In this document: in pieces, positions 7,201 to 16,702 of the stretch
How the letters are laid out: every line of letters begins with the position of its first letter
How positions within the stretch are numbered: position 1 is the stretch's first letter
DNA from: a bacterium TMED88
Lineage (GTDB): Bacteria; Myxococcota_A; UBA9160; UBA4427
Direction: 5' to 3'
DNA length: 41,597 nucleotides
NCBI GenBank assembly: GCA_002171515.1
Contig: NHEP01000041.1
Span: 1-41,597 of the forward strand
The notes under the pieces: generated by a model
The model's database searches: none
Told to the model about the DNA's origin: nothing
What the model saw: only the letters and a program-made list of their open reading frames with translations
Program-made: the position numbers and the translations under genes

Positions 7201-9393
7201 TTGAGAAGGTCAACAGCAGACCCGGGCGCTCGCGCTCTTCGCGAGGCGGTTGCCGCATCGATCACCCCGACAGCGTGGGTCGTTGCGGCACTCTATGGCC
7301 TGCTGATCGTTATCCATCCCTTTGCCCTTCCCGGAGAGCATCGGCTGACGATGTCGATCATTGCCGCGGTTTCTGCGTCCCTCAGCGCGGCGACAGCGCT
7401 CTGGTGGAAAAGGCAGCAATGGCCTGACTGGGCCCACCTCGTCAATGCTTGGCTTGCGAGCATCGTCTTACTCAACACCGTTCTGCATTTCATTTTTTTC
7501 CCTCAGGCCGGAAACACAACGAACTTCATCATCCTGATCCTTGGATCCGGGCTCGTCCTCCTCTCGCGAATTTCTTTCTACACCGTCGTCTCCTTAGCTG
7601 TGGGTTCTTGGGTCGCCATTGTCGAGACGATGGAGGTACCCAACCCCAACGAATGGGGCTGGTTCCTTTTCTTCGCTGTTTTCGTCGGCATCATTCTGGA
7701 AGAGCAACGGATTCACGCCACTCGCGCTTCCGGAGGTCGAGAACAGCTCCTGATTGACCGGAGAGCAGCCCTACAAGACTTGGTGCAAACCCAGGCTCTC
7801 ACTGATTCCGACATCTCACCGATCCTTCAACTGATCGGCGAATCCGCGCGCTCCAACCTCTCCGCGTCATCGGTCAACATTTGGCTAGGCGAAGACGACT
7901 CTGAACAACTTCGACTCGCGGTCGCGCTGGGGACCTCCCATCCATCCGACCGAGGAACGCCGAATCCTGAAAGCCTTGAGCTCTCTCCAGAATTCAAAAC
8001 GTCACTGCTCGAAAATCGAACCGTTGCCAATCGCGAATCTCACTATTCGGACGAGCTTCCTCAGCCACCGAATCCACCCGTTCTGCACGTTGGAATCATT
8101 AGCGCGCGAAACGTTTCAGGACTGATTCGCATTTCGCGAGAACCCAATAGCATAGGGTTTACCCTCGAAGATCAGATGTTCGCCGCCTCTATTGCGGACC
8201 TTGCCAACCTCGCACTGCAAACACGTCAGCGATTCATCCTCGAGGCGAGGGCCCGAGAGGCTGAGCACCTAGAGAGCCTGGGCGTACTCGCGGGCGGCGT
8301 TGCACACGACTTCAACAACCTCCTGACCGTCATCCTGGGCAACATTGAACTCATGATGGAATCACCAGAGTTGCCCGAAGAGTCGCTCATGAGTCTGGGG
8401 TCAATGATGGATGCGGGCACCCGAGCGCGAGATCTTGCTCAGCAAATGCTGGCCTATGCGGGTCGGGCCCACCGCGAAACCAGCACGCTGAACTTGGCCG
8501 ATTTTGCGCTCGACATCGATCGGGGTTGGGCCCATGACCTTCTACAGAAAATCCAAGTCGACTTTGAAATCGAGCCGAACCAAGTTTTTCCGGTAGACGT
8601 CGACCCCACACAAATCCAACAGGTGATACTCAATCTTTTGACTAATGCTCGAGATGCGGGTGCAAGCGAGATTAAAATTTCGGTCGGCGTAACCAAGCCG
8701 CAGCCAGCAAGCGGTTCGGAAGCTTGGTCCACTTCACCACGGCGATGCTGGCTTAAGGTGAGCGACAACGGCTCAGGAATGGAGGCCGCTCAGATCGAGC
8801 GCATTTTTGAGCCTTTCTATACAACACGTGAAATGGGAACCGGCCTTGGGCTCGCAGCCTCCCGGGGCATTATGCGGGCCCATCGAGGAACGCTTGAAGT
8901 TGAATCCCTTGTCGGATCCGGCAGCTCTTTCCTAATTCAGCTTCCTCGATCAGATCGGGCAGTGGAGATTCGCGCCTCCGAAAACCCGGGCGAATTAGTC
9001 CAGGTCGATGAGCCGCAGGATGTGATGGTCGTTGAAGATGAAGTGCTCGTCGCGAAACTCGTGGAAGAAATCCTGCGGCAAAGCGGGCGACACGTGACGA
9101 TGTTTCACAGCCTATCCGCTGCGAAAGCCCAACTCGATCTCCTCGATCTGAACCGATTCAAATTCGCGCTGATCGACGTCACGCTCAGTGACGGGAGTGG
9201 ACTTGAGGTAGCCACCGAGGCACGAAAGAGGCGCCCGGGTCTGCCCATTATTTTAATGAGCGGCTATGACGCCCGGAATGCGCTCAGCAATCAAAGCCTG
9301 GGGGATACCGTTGAGTTCTTATCCAAACCGTTTTCCCGGGGCTCGCTCCAGATTTCAATCGACAAGGCCCTTGCAAGCGCGCCCCGGGATTGA
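7201..9393 (+). CDS. Membrane hybrid sensor histidine kinase with GAF-like and receiver domains
   Basis: 730 residues, TTG start with AAAGGGAG about 10 nt upstream. Five or six membrane helices occupy residues 22-166. A GAF-like region follows (about 200-345). The HisKA H-box is LAGGVAHDFNNLL with phospho-accepting H369. The ATPase domain shows N482 (N box), DNGSGM at 522-527 (G1) and GTGLGL (G2). A C-terminal receiver (about 608-725) has acidic E612/D613, phospho-acceptor D659 and K709. There is no DNA-binding output, so the signal must pass to a separate histidine phosphotransferase or regulator, none of which is nearby. The H-box is of the NtrB-like HDFNN class common in deltaproteobacteria. 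Signal unknown. Confidence 0.92.
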   Translation: MRRSTADPGARALREAVAASITPTAWVVAALYGLLIVIHPFALPGEHRLTMSIIAAVSASLSAATALWWKRQQWPDWAHLVNAWLASIVLLNTVLHFIFFPQAGNTTNFIILILGSGLVLLSRISFYTVVSLAVGSWVAIVETMEVPNPNEWGWFLFFAVFVGIILEEQRIHATRASGGREQLLIDRRAALQDLVQTQALTDSDISPILQLIGESARSNLSASSVNIWLGEDDSEQLRLAVALGTSHPSDRGTPNPESLELSPEFKTSLLENRTVANRESHYSDELPQPPNPPVLHVGIISARNVSGLIRISREPNSIGFTLEDQMFAASIADLANLALQTRQRFILEARAREAEHLESLGVLAGGVAHDFNNLLTVILGNIELMMESPELPEESLMSLGSMMDAGTRARDLAQQMLAYAGRAHRETSTLNLADFALDIDRGWAHDLLQKIQVDFEIEPNQVFPVDVDPTQIQQVILNLLTNARDAGASEIKISVGVTKPQPASGSEAWSTSPRRCWLKVSDNGSGMEAAQIERIFEPFYTTREMGTGLGLAASRGIMRAHRGTLEVESLVGSGSSFLIQLPRSDRAVEIRASENPGELVQVDEPQDVMVVEDEVLVAKLVEEILRQSGRHVTMFHSLSAAKAQLDLLDLNRFKFALIDVTLSDGSGLEVATEARKRRPGLPIILMSGYDARNALSNQSLGDTVEFLSKPFSRGSLQISIDKALASAPRD

Positions 9394-9562
9394 CCGGTGC
9401 GCCACCCACCACCCGAAGGGGGACAGGGGCCAGTCCCGCCCGCAGAGTTGATCGTCAAGCTCGAGATGAGAGCCCCTCGGAAAAAAGCGGAGTGCCTCGG
9501 GCCCCAGCTCAGAGGACCGCCGTTTCAATCCTAAGAGGAAAGCCGTATCTTCAGAAATCGTG

Positions 9563-10438
9563 ATGATTGGACAGCGCTCTTACATCAATACAAAAGGTGA
9601 GGTCCTCGCTGATTTTCTCGCTCAGCGAAGGACCGGGATCGAAGCGTCTGCAAGTCACCGAGGCGTCGATCCCGACATCGTCGAGGAGGCGATTAGGGAT
9701 GTTCTCGACCAGGGTTTCGTCATCCTCCCGGATTTGATCGGCCCTCACATCGTCGAGGCCATTCGCAATGAAACCGCTCCTCTTCTGACTCACGACGGCC
9801 GGACAATCTTTGAAGGTTACAAAACAAGACGTATCTACTCCGTGATCGAGAAGACCTACTCGTGCAATCCGATTGTCGAACACCCTCTAGTCCTCGCACT
9901 TCTCGATCAGCTCCTGATGCCTCAATACCTACTCTCCCAACTCCAGGTCATCGATGTTCATCCTGGTGAAGTCCGGCAGCCGCTCCATCATGACGACGGC
10001 TTTTATCCCTTGATGCGGCCGCGACCGGCAGTGGGCGCTGCTTTGATCTGGGCACTCGATGACTTCACCGCGGAAAATGGTGCGACTCTTGTCTGTCCAG
10101 GGAGTCATCGCTGGGGAGATATAGATCCGGAAAACATTGATGTAGAGAAGATGGTCCCTGCTGTCATGAGGTCGGGCTCGGCTGTTTTCTTCCTTGGAAC
10201 GGTTTGGCACTGCGCAGGCCCAAACAACAGCCTGACGCCCCGACTCGCTGCAACAACCCAGTACTGCGAGCCCTGGGCCCGCCAGCAAGAAAACTACAGT
10301 CTTGCCATATCGCGTCATCGAGCCCGCGAGTGCAGCGACACAATTCAATCGCTTCTCGGATACAGCATGCAATTTCCGTTTATTGGGTTCGTCGACGGTC
10401 GCGACCCCAAAAGACTTTTGCGAGACGGGATGGAATAA
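9563..10438 (+). CDS. Phytanoyl-CoA dioxygenase (PhyH) family Fe(II)/2-oxoglutarate oxygenase
   Basis: 291 residues from ATG 9563 (a GTG lies immediately before at 9560; neither has a clear ribosome site). The double-stranded beta-helix iron site is visible: QPLHHDDGFYP supplies the HxD pair (H142/D144 or H143/D145), VWHCAG supplies the distal H216, and R227 in LTPRLA is the likely 2-oxoglutarate-binding Arg. PhyH relatives hydroxylate CoA esters, lipids or secondary metabolites; the substrate here cannot be read. It stands alone between a kinase and a convergent membrane protein gene. Length fits the family. Confidence 0.88.
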   Translation: MIGQRSYINTKGEVLADFLAQRRTGIEASASHRGVDPDIVEEAIRDVLDQGFVILPDLIGPHIVEAIRNETAPLLTHDGRTIFEGYKTRRIYSVIEKTYSCNPIVEHPLVLALLDQLLMPQYLLSQLQVIDVHPGEVRQPLHHDDGFYPLMRPRPAVGAALIWALDDFTAENGATLVCPGSHRWGDIDPENIDVEKMVPAVMRSGSAVFFLGTVWHCAGPNNSLTPRLAATTQYCEPWARQQENYSLAISRHRARECSDTIQSLLGYSMQFPFIGFVDGRDPKRLLRDGME

Positions 10439-10518
10439 CCGATCCCCGACTTCAATTCGCACAAGTGAAATGAAGGCCGGACCCTAAGAATTCCGAAAAC
10501 TCTCTCTCGACTCTTCTT

Positions 10519-12657
10519 TCAGGGCGTCCTGATTCCCTGCGACGAGCCCCGCTCAATCAGGCGCGGACTTCCCCACCACGCGACCCCCAACCGACGCTGA
10601 GGACCTTCAGGAACTACCTCGAAGCGGAGCGTGGCGGACTCGCCTCCCCATCTACTCAAGTCGATCTGATAGTCGGTCCATTTCCCGGAATCTTCGCGGC
10701 GCATCTGATCATATGAAATGGAAAAGAGCCTTTCGAAGTCTCCTGAGGTTTTGATGAAGACGTCAAACCGCGACCGAGCGACTTGGTAAAAGGGATGAGC
10801 ACCCACAAAGAGAGCCCCGACCCCGAGGCTGAACTCGAGAACTGCGTCCGCTGGCACTTGAAGCGAATAGTCAATGCCTCCCCCCTGCGCGCCAACGGGA
10901 ACAGCCAGCGGCCGCCGATTGAATCGGGTTTCGAACTTCAATGGCTCGCGCCTGAACTCACTCCGGCGCCCAGAAAAGTCGCGAACAAAGCGGCGGCCAA
11001 GATCCGTCCGGCTATATAAGTCGACCAAAGTCGCCCCACGATCGGGACCCCGCCGGAGAACAAAGACACCAGCACCTGCTTTAATAAACGCGTTCGGAAC
11101 ACTAAAGTGTTGCTCAAGATACTTTTGAGTTTCCGGCAGGCTTTCCCGCAGATACTGCGTATTGGGTGAATCGGCGTCGCTCATCACGACGTACCGAACC
11201 TTACCAAGCGTTCGAAGCAATTCCGGATCTTGGATATCGGTCAAGCCGGGCATCACACCGCCATAGCGAGTCGGGTTTTGAGTTGCTGTCGCTTCATAGA
11301 GCAGAGGCTCCGCTCGAGCGACCCAGATGAATTCTCCAGGCTCCACAGATTGTCTGAGATAATCGATGACGCGTCTGAAATCAGGATTTTGAATGACGGG
11401 GCTGACTGGGCGAAGCTTCACAAAAGGCGGCGCAAACGGTGGGCCTGCCGCCCCCTCAAGGGTCAACCACATCCATGCACTCGCGCCAACCAAAACGAAA
11501 AGACCACTGGTTGCGAGGGCTCCAGCAAAGGGCCTTCCCATGCGTTGCGCCCAAGGCGCGACCGTCGCGACCAATAATCCGAAAGAGACTGGCAATGCAT
11601 ACACGAGGTGGCCCCAATCGGCCCGGGGATACATTTGGACCCAGAGTGCCACCACAAGCGCGCTGAGATAGAAAAGCGCATTGGGCGTCTTCCGAAGCAG
11701 GAAATGGCGAAAAATAACCATTCCCAACGCGAGTCCGGGAAGGCCATAAAGAATCTGAGTGAAGGTCACCACGGGCCATGAGGGCGGCCCCACAGTTCGG
11801 AATAAATTCGACCAAGCCCAGGGCAGATAGTGGCCGGCAGGCAGGTCCGAATCAAGCGATCCGACAGGGATAAAATTGATGTAGGGCGAACCAAAGGATT
11901 CGCCCAATCGAAACGGCATCAATCCAACCGCATCAATGAACGGCCATAGATTCCCCTGAACGCCGTAACGGATCAGCACCAGAGCAAAAACAAAGAGGCC
12001 CCCACCCGCCACCCAAGTCGCAATCCGAAATCGTCGAGAGGGTGTGGCGGTCCAGCCGATCAAACAAAAAAGGCCAAGGATCAACACCAGTCCCACATTC
12101 TGCTTTGTCAGGGCAACGGCCCCCATCGCGCAGCCACAAGCAAAAGCCCAGCCAAAAGACTCATTTGAACGAACAGCACAGTAGGTGGCCAGGACGGCAA
12201 GATACATAGCAATCGTTGAGTAGAAAAAGAGGCTGAGCATTGGAAAGAGAAGAATCGAGGCAAGTGCCATTGCCCAGGTGGCCAGATGCGTCAGCCATCC
12301 TGCCTCTGTTGATCGAACAATCTGGTAGAAAGCCCCGGTACATAACCCCGCTAGGAGAACCACGACTCCACGCCCGGCCTCTACACCATTCCCGAACAGA
12401 CGAGCCATCAAGGCCAGCACTTCAAAAGGCAGGGGCCCAGTGAAGAACACCAAATCTTCATAAAGCTGCTCGCCGCCCACCATGCGTCCGGCAAAGTGCA
12501 CAATCAGCCCCTCTTCGAGCAGGTTCGGCTCGAAATACATTACTGAGCTGGCACAGAGGGCACCCAAAACGACATACAACCAGGTCGCCAGGCGATCTCG
12601 TTTTAGAATCAACACTCCAGTTCTCGCGAACTCCGCCCGAGTCCTCAAACGGACCAC
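10519..12657 (-). CDS. Large multi-pass membrane protein, GT-C/PMT-like glycosyltransferase candidate
   Basis: 712 residues, GTG start with a purine-rich GGGGGAAGGGG directly upstream. About ten membrane helices fill residues 25-410. The first periplasmic loop (residues ~43-70) carries an acidic EPNLLEEG motif, then FFTGPLPFE, as seen in GT-C enzymes of the GT39/ArnT/DUF2029 group that use polyprenyl-phosphate sugars. The C-terminal ~300 residues are soluble and end in a beta-rich, jelly-roll-like domain (about 560-700) that could bind carbohydrate. Convergent with the PhyH gene; divergent from poxB. The membrane topology is clear, the transferase role is an inference. Confidence 0.75.
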   Translation of the reverse strand: MVRLRTRAEFARTGVLILKRDRLATWLYVVLGALCASSVMYFEPNLLEEGLIVHFAGRMVGGEQLYEDLVFFTGPLPFEVLALMARLFGNGVEAGRGVVVLLAGLCTGAFYQIVRSTEAGWLTHLATWAMALASILLFPMLSLFFYSTIAMYLAVLATYCAVRSNESFGWAFACGCAMGAVALTKQNVGLVLILGLFCLIGWTATPSRRFRIATWVAGGGLFVFALVLIRYGVQGNLWPFIDAVGLMPFRLGESFGSPYINFIPVGSLDSDLPAGHYLPWAWSNLFRTVGPPSWPVVTFTQILYGLPGLALGMVIFRHFLLRKTPNALFYLSALVVALWVQMYPRADWGHLVYALPVSFGLLVATVAPWAQRMGRPFAGALATSGLFVLVGASAWMWLTLEGAAGPPFAPPFVKLRPVSPVIQNPDFRRVIDYLRQSVEPGEFIWVARAEPLLYEATATQNPTRYGGVMPGLTDIQDPELLRTLGKVRYVVMSDADSPNTQYLRESLPETQKYLEQHFSVPNAFIKAGAGVFVLRRGPDRGATLVDLYSRTDLGRRFVRDFSGRRSEFRREPLKFETRFNRRPLAVPVGAQGGGIDYSLQVPADAVLEFSLGVGALFVGAHPFYQVARSRFDVFIKTSGDFERLFSISYDQMRREDSGKWTDYQIDLSRWGGESATLRFEVVPEGPQRRLGVAWWGSPRLIERGSSQGIRTP

Positions 12658-12875
12658 CCCTTCCCCCTACCCTATTGGGAACGCGATCGCGTAAGGGGTC
12701 GGCCAAGCCGAGCCCTTTCCGGAAAGTCTGCGTAGTCGTTGGTCACCAAAATACCTCGACCAGAGACGTTTCGCCCGAATCCGCCCCCGCGGACCCAACG
12801 GAGTATTCAAGTGACTGCCGGAGGACGCCGCACTATGCTCAGTGAACTCGTTGCCTGGGAGGCCTTGAACATTCA

Positions 12876-14576
12876 ATGTCCAAAAACGTCTGCGAACAGT
12901 TGATTTCAATCCTTCAAGACGTCGGTGCAGAGCATATTTTCGGCGTCACTGGGGACGCTCTCAACCCGTTCCTCGATGGCCTCCGCCGACAAAAGCAGCT
13001 CCGCTGGATTGGCGTCCGCCATGAGGAGGTTGCAGGCTATGCGGCGGCGGCTCAATCCCTCATCACGGGTGGCCTCGGCGTCTGTGCAGGGACTGTGGGC
13101 CCTGGAGCGCTTCACCTTCTGAATGGCCTCTACAATGCCAAAAAGGAGGGGGCGGCGGTCCTTGCGATCACAGGCCAAGTACCTCGTGCCGAATCGGGCA
13201 CTGGCTTTTTCCAGGAGGTCGATCTCTCCAAGGTCTTCGACGACGTTTGCGTTTTTCAGCATACGATTGATTCACCGGACCAAATGCCGAGAGTCGCGCA
13301 ACTCGCAATCCAAGAAGCCATTGCGAATCGCGGCGTCGCGAGGCTTGAGATTCCGGCAGACGTCGGGCCGCTGAAGGTTCCCAGTTCGTCCCTGGCGCAT
13401 GAAATCTTTCGCCCGCAATCCACCATGGTGCCCTCAAGGACCGACTTAGAACAGGCTGCGGATGTCCTCAATAAGGCCCGCAAGCCGACAATGCTCGTTG
13501 GAAGTGGCTGTCGCGGCGCCCGAGACGCCGTCCTCGCGGTCGCAGAAAAGCTCCAATCTCCGATTGTCCACGCCTTGAAGGGCGCCGATGTCATGGAGCA
13601 TGAGCATCCCTTGTGGGTTGGGTTAACCGGGCTCTTAGGTACGCCGGCCGGATACCATGCGGTCGAAGAGTGTGATGCGCTTCTCATGGTAGGAACCGAT
13701 TTTCCTTACAGCGTTTTCTATCCTTCTGGGAGACCCATCGTTCAAATTGACATTGAACCGAAACATCTCGGTAAGCGCTGCGCCGTCACGGAAGGCCTTC
13801 TGGGCCACGCAGAGCCATCCCTCGAAGCGCTGCTACCGCTCTTGGAAACCAATCCCAATAGCGACCACCTTCATTCCATTCAGAATCGCTTTAAGAAATG
13901 GCGGAACCGGAATCGAAAGAAGTACTCACTCAAAAGCAAACACCGGCCGCTTCATCCTCAGATTGTGGCCCAAGCCTTGAGCGATCGGGCGGCCGACGAC
14001 GCCATCTTCGCCGTCGATGTCGGCGAGTGCACCGTGTGGTCGGCGCGCCACCTAGAACTTAAGCGCGAACAGCGTATGATCGGGTCATTCAACCACGGCT
14101 CTCTTGGGGCCGCCTTCCCCTCGGCTCTCGGCGCTCAGTCGCTCGACCCAAATCGACAGGTGATTGCCCTTTGCGGAGATGGCGGTTTCGGAATGAGCCT
14201 TCAAGACTTTGTCACCGCAGTCCGTTATGACTGGCCTCTCACGGTCATCGTATTCAATAACTCCACGCTTGGTTTCGTCAAGATAGAAATGGAAGCCACT
14301 GGGTATCCGGAATATGGTGCAGCGACCGATTTGCTCAATCCAGACTTTGCGAAGTGGGCGGAGGCCTGTGGCGGAGTCGGCTTTTCGGTCAGAGAACCGG
14401 CAGAACTCGCGGACGCACTCGATCAGGCTCTTGCGATGAAGCGCCCATGCATCATTGACGTTTTCGTTGACCCCGGAGAGCTGACAATGCCACCCCATAT
14501 TGCTCCCGCGCAGGCATGGGGATTCAGCGTCTCAAAAATCAAAGAGATCATCAACTACGTCGGGGATCGATCCTAG
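12876..14576 (+). CDS. poxB: PoxB-like pyruvate:quinone oxidoreductase (thiamine-diphosphate flavoenzyme)
   Basis: 566 residues, close in length and sequence to E. coli PoxB (572). Matching blocks include FGVTGDALN, the activating glutamate E50 in RHEEVAGYAA, AGTVGPGALHLLNGL, the FAD-domain GSGCRGA, GSFNHGS, and the thiamine-diphosphate motif GDGGF at 434-438. PoxB decarboxylates pyruvate to acetate and CO2 and passes electrons to the membrane quinone pool, binding the membrane by a C-terminal amphipathic peptide. Here the protein ends GFSVSKIKEIINYVGDRS, about ten residues short of the E. coli tail, so membrane recruitment may differ. GGGAGG lies about 12 nt before the ATG. Other enzymes of the same fold (acetolactate synthase, sulfoacetaldehyde acetyltransferase) fit less well. 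Confidence 0.88.
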   Translation: MSKNVCEQLISILQDVGAEHIFGVTGDALNPFLDGLRRQKQLRWIGVRHEEVAGYAAAAQSLITGGLGVCAGTVGPGALHLLNGLYNAKKEGAAVLAITGQVPRAESGTGFFQEVDLSKVFDDVCVFQHTIDSPDQMPRVAQLAIQEAIANRGVARLEIPADVGPLKVPSSSLAHEIFRPQSTMVPSRTDLEQAADVLNKARKPTMLVGSGCRGARDAVLAVAEKLQSPIVHALKGADVMEHEHPLWVGLTGLLGTPAGYHAVEECDALLMVGTDFPYSVFYPSGRPIVQIDIEPKHLGKRCAVTEGLLGHAEPSLEALLPLLETNPNSDHLHSIQNRFKKWRNRNRKKYSLKSKHRPLHPQIVAQALSDRAADDAIFAVDVGECTVWSARHLELKREQRMIGSFNHGSLGAAFPSALGAQSLDPNRQVIALCGDGGFGMSLQDFVTAVRYDWPLTVIVFNNSTLGFVKIEMEATGYPEYGAATDLLNPDFAKWAEACGGVGFSVREPAELADALDQALAMKRPCIIDVFVDPGELTMPPHIAPAQAWGFSVSKIKEIINYVGDRS

Positions 14577-14600
14577 ACAGAGCAGCCTACCCTCCACTCA

Positions 14601-15707
14601 TCACAGAGAACGCCGAAACCAGGGCGGAACGCCCGAACCAAAAACATGGATGGCTCGATTAAAAGGAGCGAGCCCCTCGACGTCGTATTCGGACGCGGCG
14701 TAAGCGATATCCTTGAGCAGGACATCAAACTCACCCCCCCCGACAGAATTTTGCAAGTCTCGCTGGCTCGCCTGATCGAGCCGATTCCATTCTTGCCTCA
14801 ACATCTCGAGACACCAAACGCGGTATCGAGATGTCGGAACACGGGCGTAGCGAGTACCCTGAATGACCAAGTCGTACCTCGCAGTACCCCGAGAAAAAGC
14901 CTCGGCATTCTGCCGGAGCTGCGAGAGATGTGTTTCAGAGATCTCTCGAACAAAACCGAGCAACAACAAATCCGGCGAAATCAACTCACCACTTGAGGCG
15001 CGATCAGCTTTTTCATTCCACATACGGGCGACCCATTCGTAAACCGCCGGGGCGCGCGTTCGCATGATCTCCGCTGGAGTAGGGTCTTGGCCGAAATGCC
15101 TCAACATCGGACCCATCAGACCGAAATCAGCCAGAGTGGGACGCTCTCCCAGAACAAAGGGACGGGTCTCAAAGAGGCCTTGCAAGTGATCGATCGCGGC
15201 GAGGTAGGTCGAATCCGCGTGGGCCCGAGACTCCCGACGAACTCCGTCACCCCGGACGAATCCTAGAAACTGCCGTGCTTTAAGCAAACGAATCCCGAGC
15301 CACCTAGGAATTCGGCTGGTTCCCGCCATCTGGTCCTGATAGATCGCTTCAGCGGCATAACATCGATCCGCGTGATAGCTCCATCGATAGTGCATCGCGG
15401 GACGCCAGAGCCACTCATCTGCGTAATCTTCGATGAGGTGAGCCAAAAACCTCATCACGGGCTGAGACGGATAAATACTTCCGTCCAGCCGCTGGGACTC
15501 GAACCACGCGATCAGCGGCGTCGTATCCGTCGCCCAACGACCATCTACGACCCGCACGACCGGCATCTGTGAGACGCCGGTATGTGCCCGAAGTCGCTTT
15601 TGGTTTCCGACGGTTGGGTGATTTACATAGGGAATCGCTCGATAGCGAAAATAGGTCTCAAGCTTGCCCGTGTAGTACGAGATATTGCATCCGTAAATCT
15701 CAACCAT
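14601..15707 (-). CDS. Glutathione S-transferase-fold protein with C-terminal extension
   Basis: 368 residues, ATG with GGAGG 9 nt upstream. Residues 1-80 have a thioredoxin-like GST N-domain: EIYGCNISYYTGKLETYFRY, then QMPVVRVVDG with the cis-proline, then ATDTTPLIAWFE for glutathione gamma-glutamyl contact. A helical GST C-domain follows to about residue 235 (LGERPTLADFGLMGPM). The last ~130 residues are an extra helical region not found in ordinary ~210-residue GSTs. It resembles the uncharacterised GST-like proteins frequent in actinobacteria and deltaproteobacteria. Convergent with poxB, 24 nt apart. Substrate unknown. Confidence 0.82.
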   Translation of the reverse strand: MVEIYGCNISYYTGKLETYFRYRAIPYVNHPTVGNQKRLRAHTGVSQMPVVRVVDGRWATDTTPLIAWFESQRLDGSIYPSQPVMRFLAHLIEDYADEWLWRPAMHYRWSYHADRCYAAEAIYQDQMAGTSRIPRWLGIRLLKARQFLGFVRGDGVRRESRAHADSTYLAAIDHLQGLFETRPFVLGERPTLADFGLMGPMLRHFGQDPTPAEIMRTRAPAVYEWVARMWNEKADRASSGELISPDLLLLGFVREISETHLSQLRQNAEAFSRGTARYDLVIQGTRYARVPTSRYRVWCLEMLRQEWNRLDQASQRDLQNSVGGGEFDVLLKDIAYAASEYDVEGLAPFNRAIHVFGSGVPPWFRRSL

Positions 15708-15900
15708 TGATCACGGCCTCCGCATTGAAGCCCAGGCCCCACAAACCACTCTCCGGGAGCGGATCTAAATTTATGCCGCATCGCCCGACCAGTCGACACC
15801 CCATGTGTGGGAAATCCCTGCGCTGAGATCACTCTAGACCACGCTTTGAATGCCTGAGGGCCTCCAAACCAAAGCTGCCCCGAATGCTTCGGGATTAGGC

Positions 15901-15929
15901 TTTAGCTCAGCGTACAAAGCTGTTATAAA
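15901..15929 (+). promoter_or_regulatory. Candidate sdhCAB promoter (extended -10)
   Basis: TGTTATAAA at 15921-15929 matches an extended -10 (TG-N-TATAAA). A weak -35 (TTTAGC, 15901-15906) lies 17 nt upstream of the -10 hexamer. Transcription would begin near 15937, giving a leader of about 16 nt before the sdhC ATG. The 245-nt gap between the divergent GST gene and sdhC shows nothing else I can support. Confidence 0.45.
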
Positions 15930-15952
15930 AGAGGTGGTCCGCGGGAGAGTCG

Positions 15953-16699
15953 ATGAGCCGAATCGTCAAATTTTACGGCAGCATCATCGGGAAGAAAGCT
16001 GTGGTTGCGGTCACAGGCTTGATGCTTCTCGGCTTCCTGATTCTGCATTCAATCGGGAATCTCAAGGGCTTCCTGCCCCCCAATTCAGCGGGTGAGCCCG
16101 ACATTGATGTCTACGCGCACTTCCTCACCGTGATGGGCGAGCCGCTCCTTCCCGACATGGTGGCCCTCTGGGCCATACGAATCATCCTCCTCGTCGCGCT
16201 GACATTGCATGTTGTCACGGTCAGCAAACTGGCCGCCCACAATCGCCGAGCGCGGCCAGTGGCCTATCGAAACCATAAACATGTCGCCGCCTCGCTGCCT
16301 GCTCGATGGATGTTTGTCACGGGAGGCATCATCCTCACGTTCCTCATTATTCATCTATTGCAGTTCACCACAGGAACAATTGATCCGACCCCAATTGTGT
16401 ATGGATGCGTTTACTCGAACCTCTACTACGCATTCCAAAAATGGTGGATCCTTCTTTTCTACATAGGTGCCCTATCGATGGTTGGACTTCACGTATTTCA
16501 TGGGGCTTGGAGCGCCTTTCAAACCTTGGGAATCGATAACCCCGACCGCAACCGAAAACTTCGTGGTTTCGCCCTCGGAGCCGCTGCCTTCTTGGTGATC
16601 GGCTTCCTCTCACTGCCCACGCTGATGTACTTCGACGTGATGAAGCACCCGAATGCGTATGGCGAATCCTGTGTCGTGTCGGACGGGCGGGCGGAGTAA
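15953..16699 (+). CDS. sdhC: Succinate dehydrogenase/fumarate reductase cytochrome b558 subunit
   Basis: 248 residues, ATG preceded by GGGAG. Five membrane helices, of the single-polypeptide di-haem type that needs no SdhD (Bacteroidetes/deltaproteobacterial b558 class, as in Wolinella and Bacillus). The first helix region is KKAVVAVTGLMLLGFLILHS. Candidate axial haem ligands are H32, H86, H134 and H180/H183, placed in membrane segments. It anchors SdhA/SdhB and reduces the quinone pool, probably menaquinone given the class. First gene of a three-gene operon, with 3 nt to sdhA. Confidence 0.93.
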   Translation: MSRIVKFYGSIIGKKAVVAVTGLMLLGFLILHSIGNLKGFLPPNSAGEPDIDVYAHFLTVMGEPLLPDMVALWAIRIILLVALTLHVVTVSKLAAHNRRARPVAYRNHKHVAASLPARWMFVTGGIILTFLIIHLLQFTTGTIDPTPIVYGCVYSNLYYAFQKWWILLFYIGALSMVGLHVFHGAWSAFQTLGIDNPDRNRKLRGFALGAAAFLVIGFLSLPTLMYFDVMKHPNAYGESCVVSDGRAE

Positions 16700-16702
16700 A
16701 GC

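Noticed and set aside
12681..12726. Two 12-bp perfect palindromes (ACGCGATCGCGT and CTTTCCGGAAAG) between divergent genes
   Set aside because: Each is short enough to arise by chance in this base composition and they are unrelated to one another; not called as operators.
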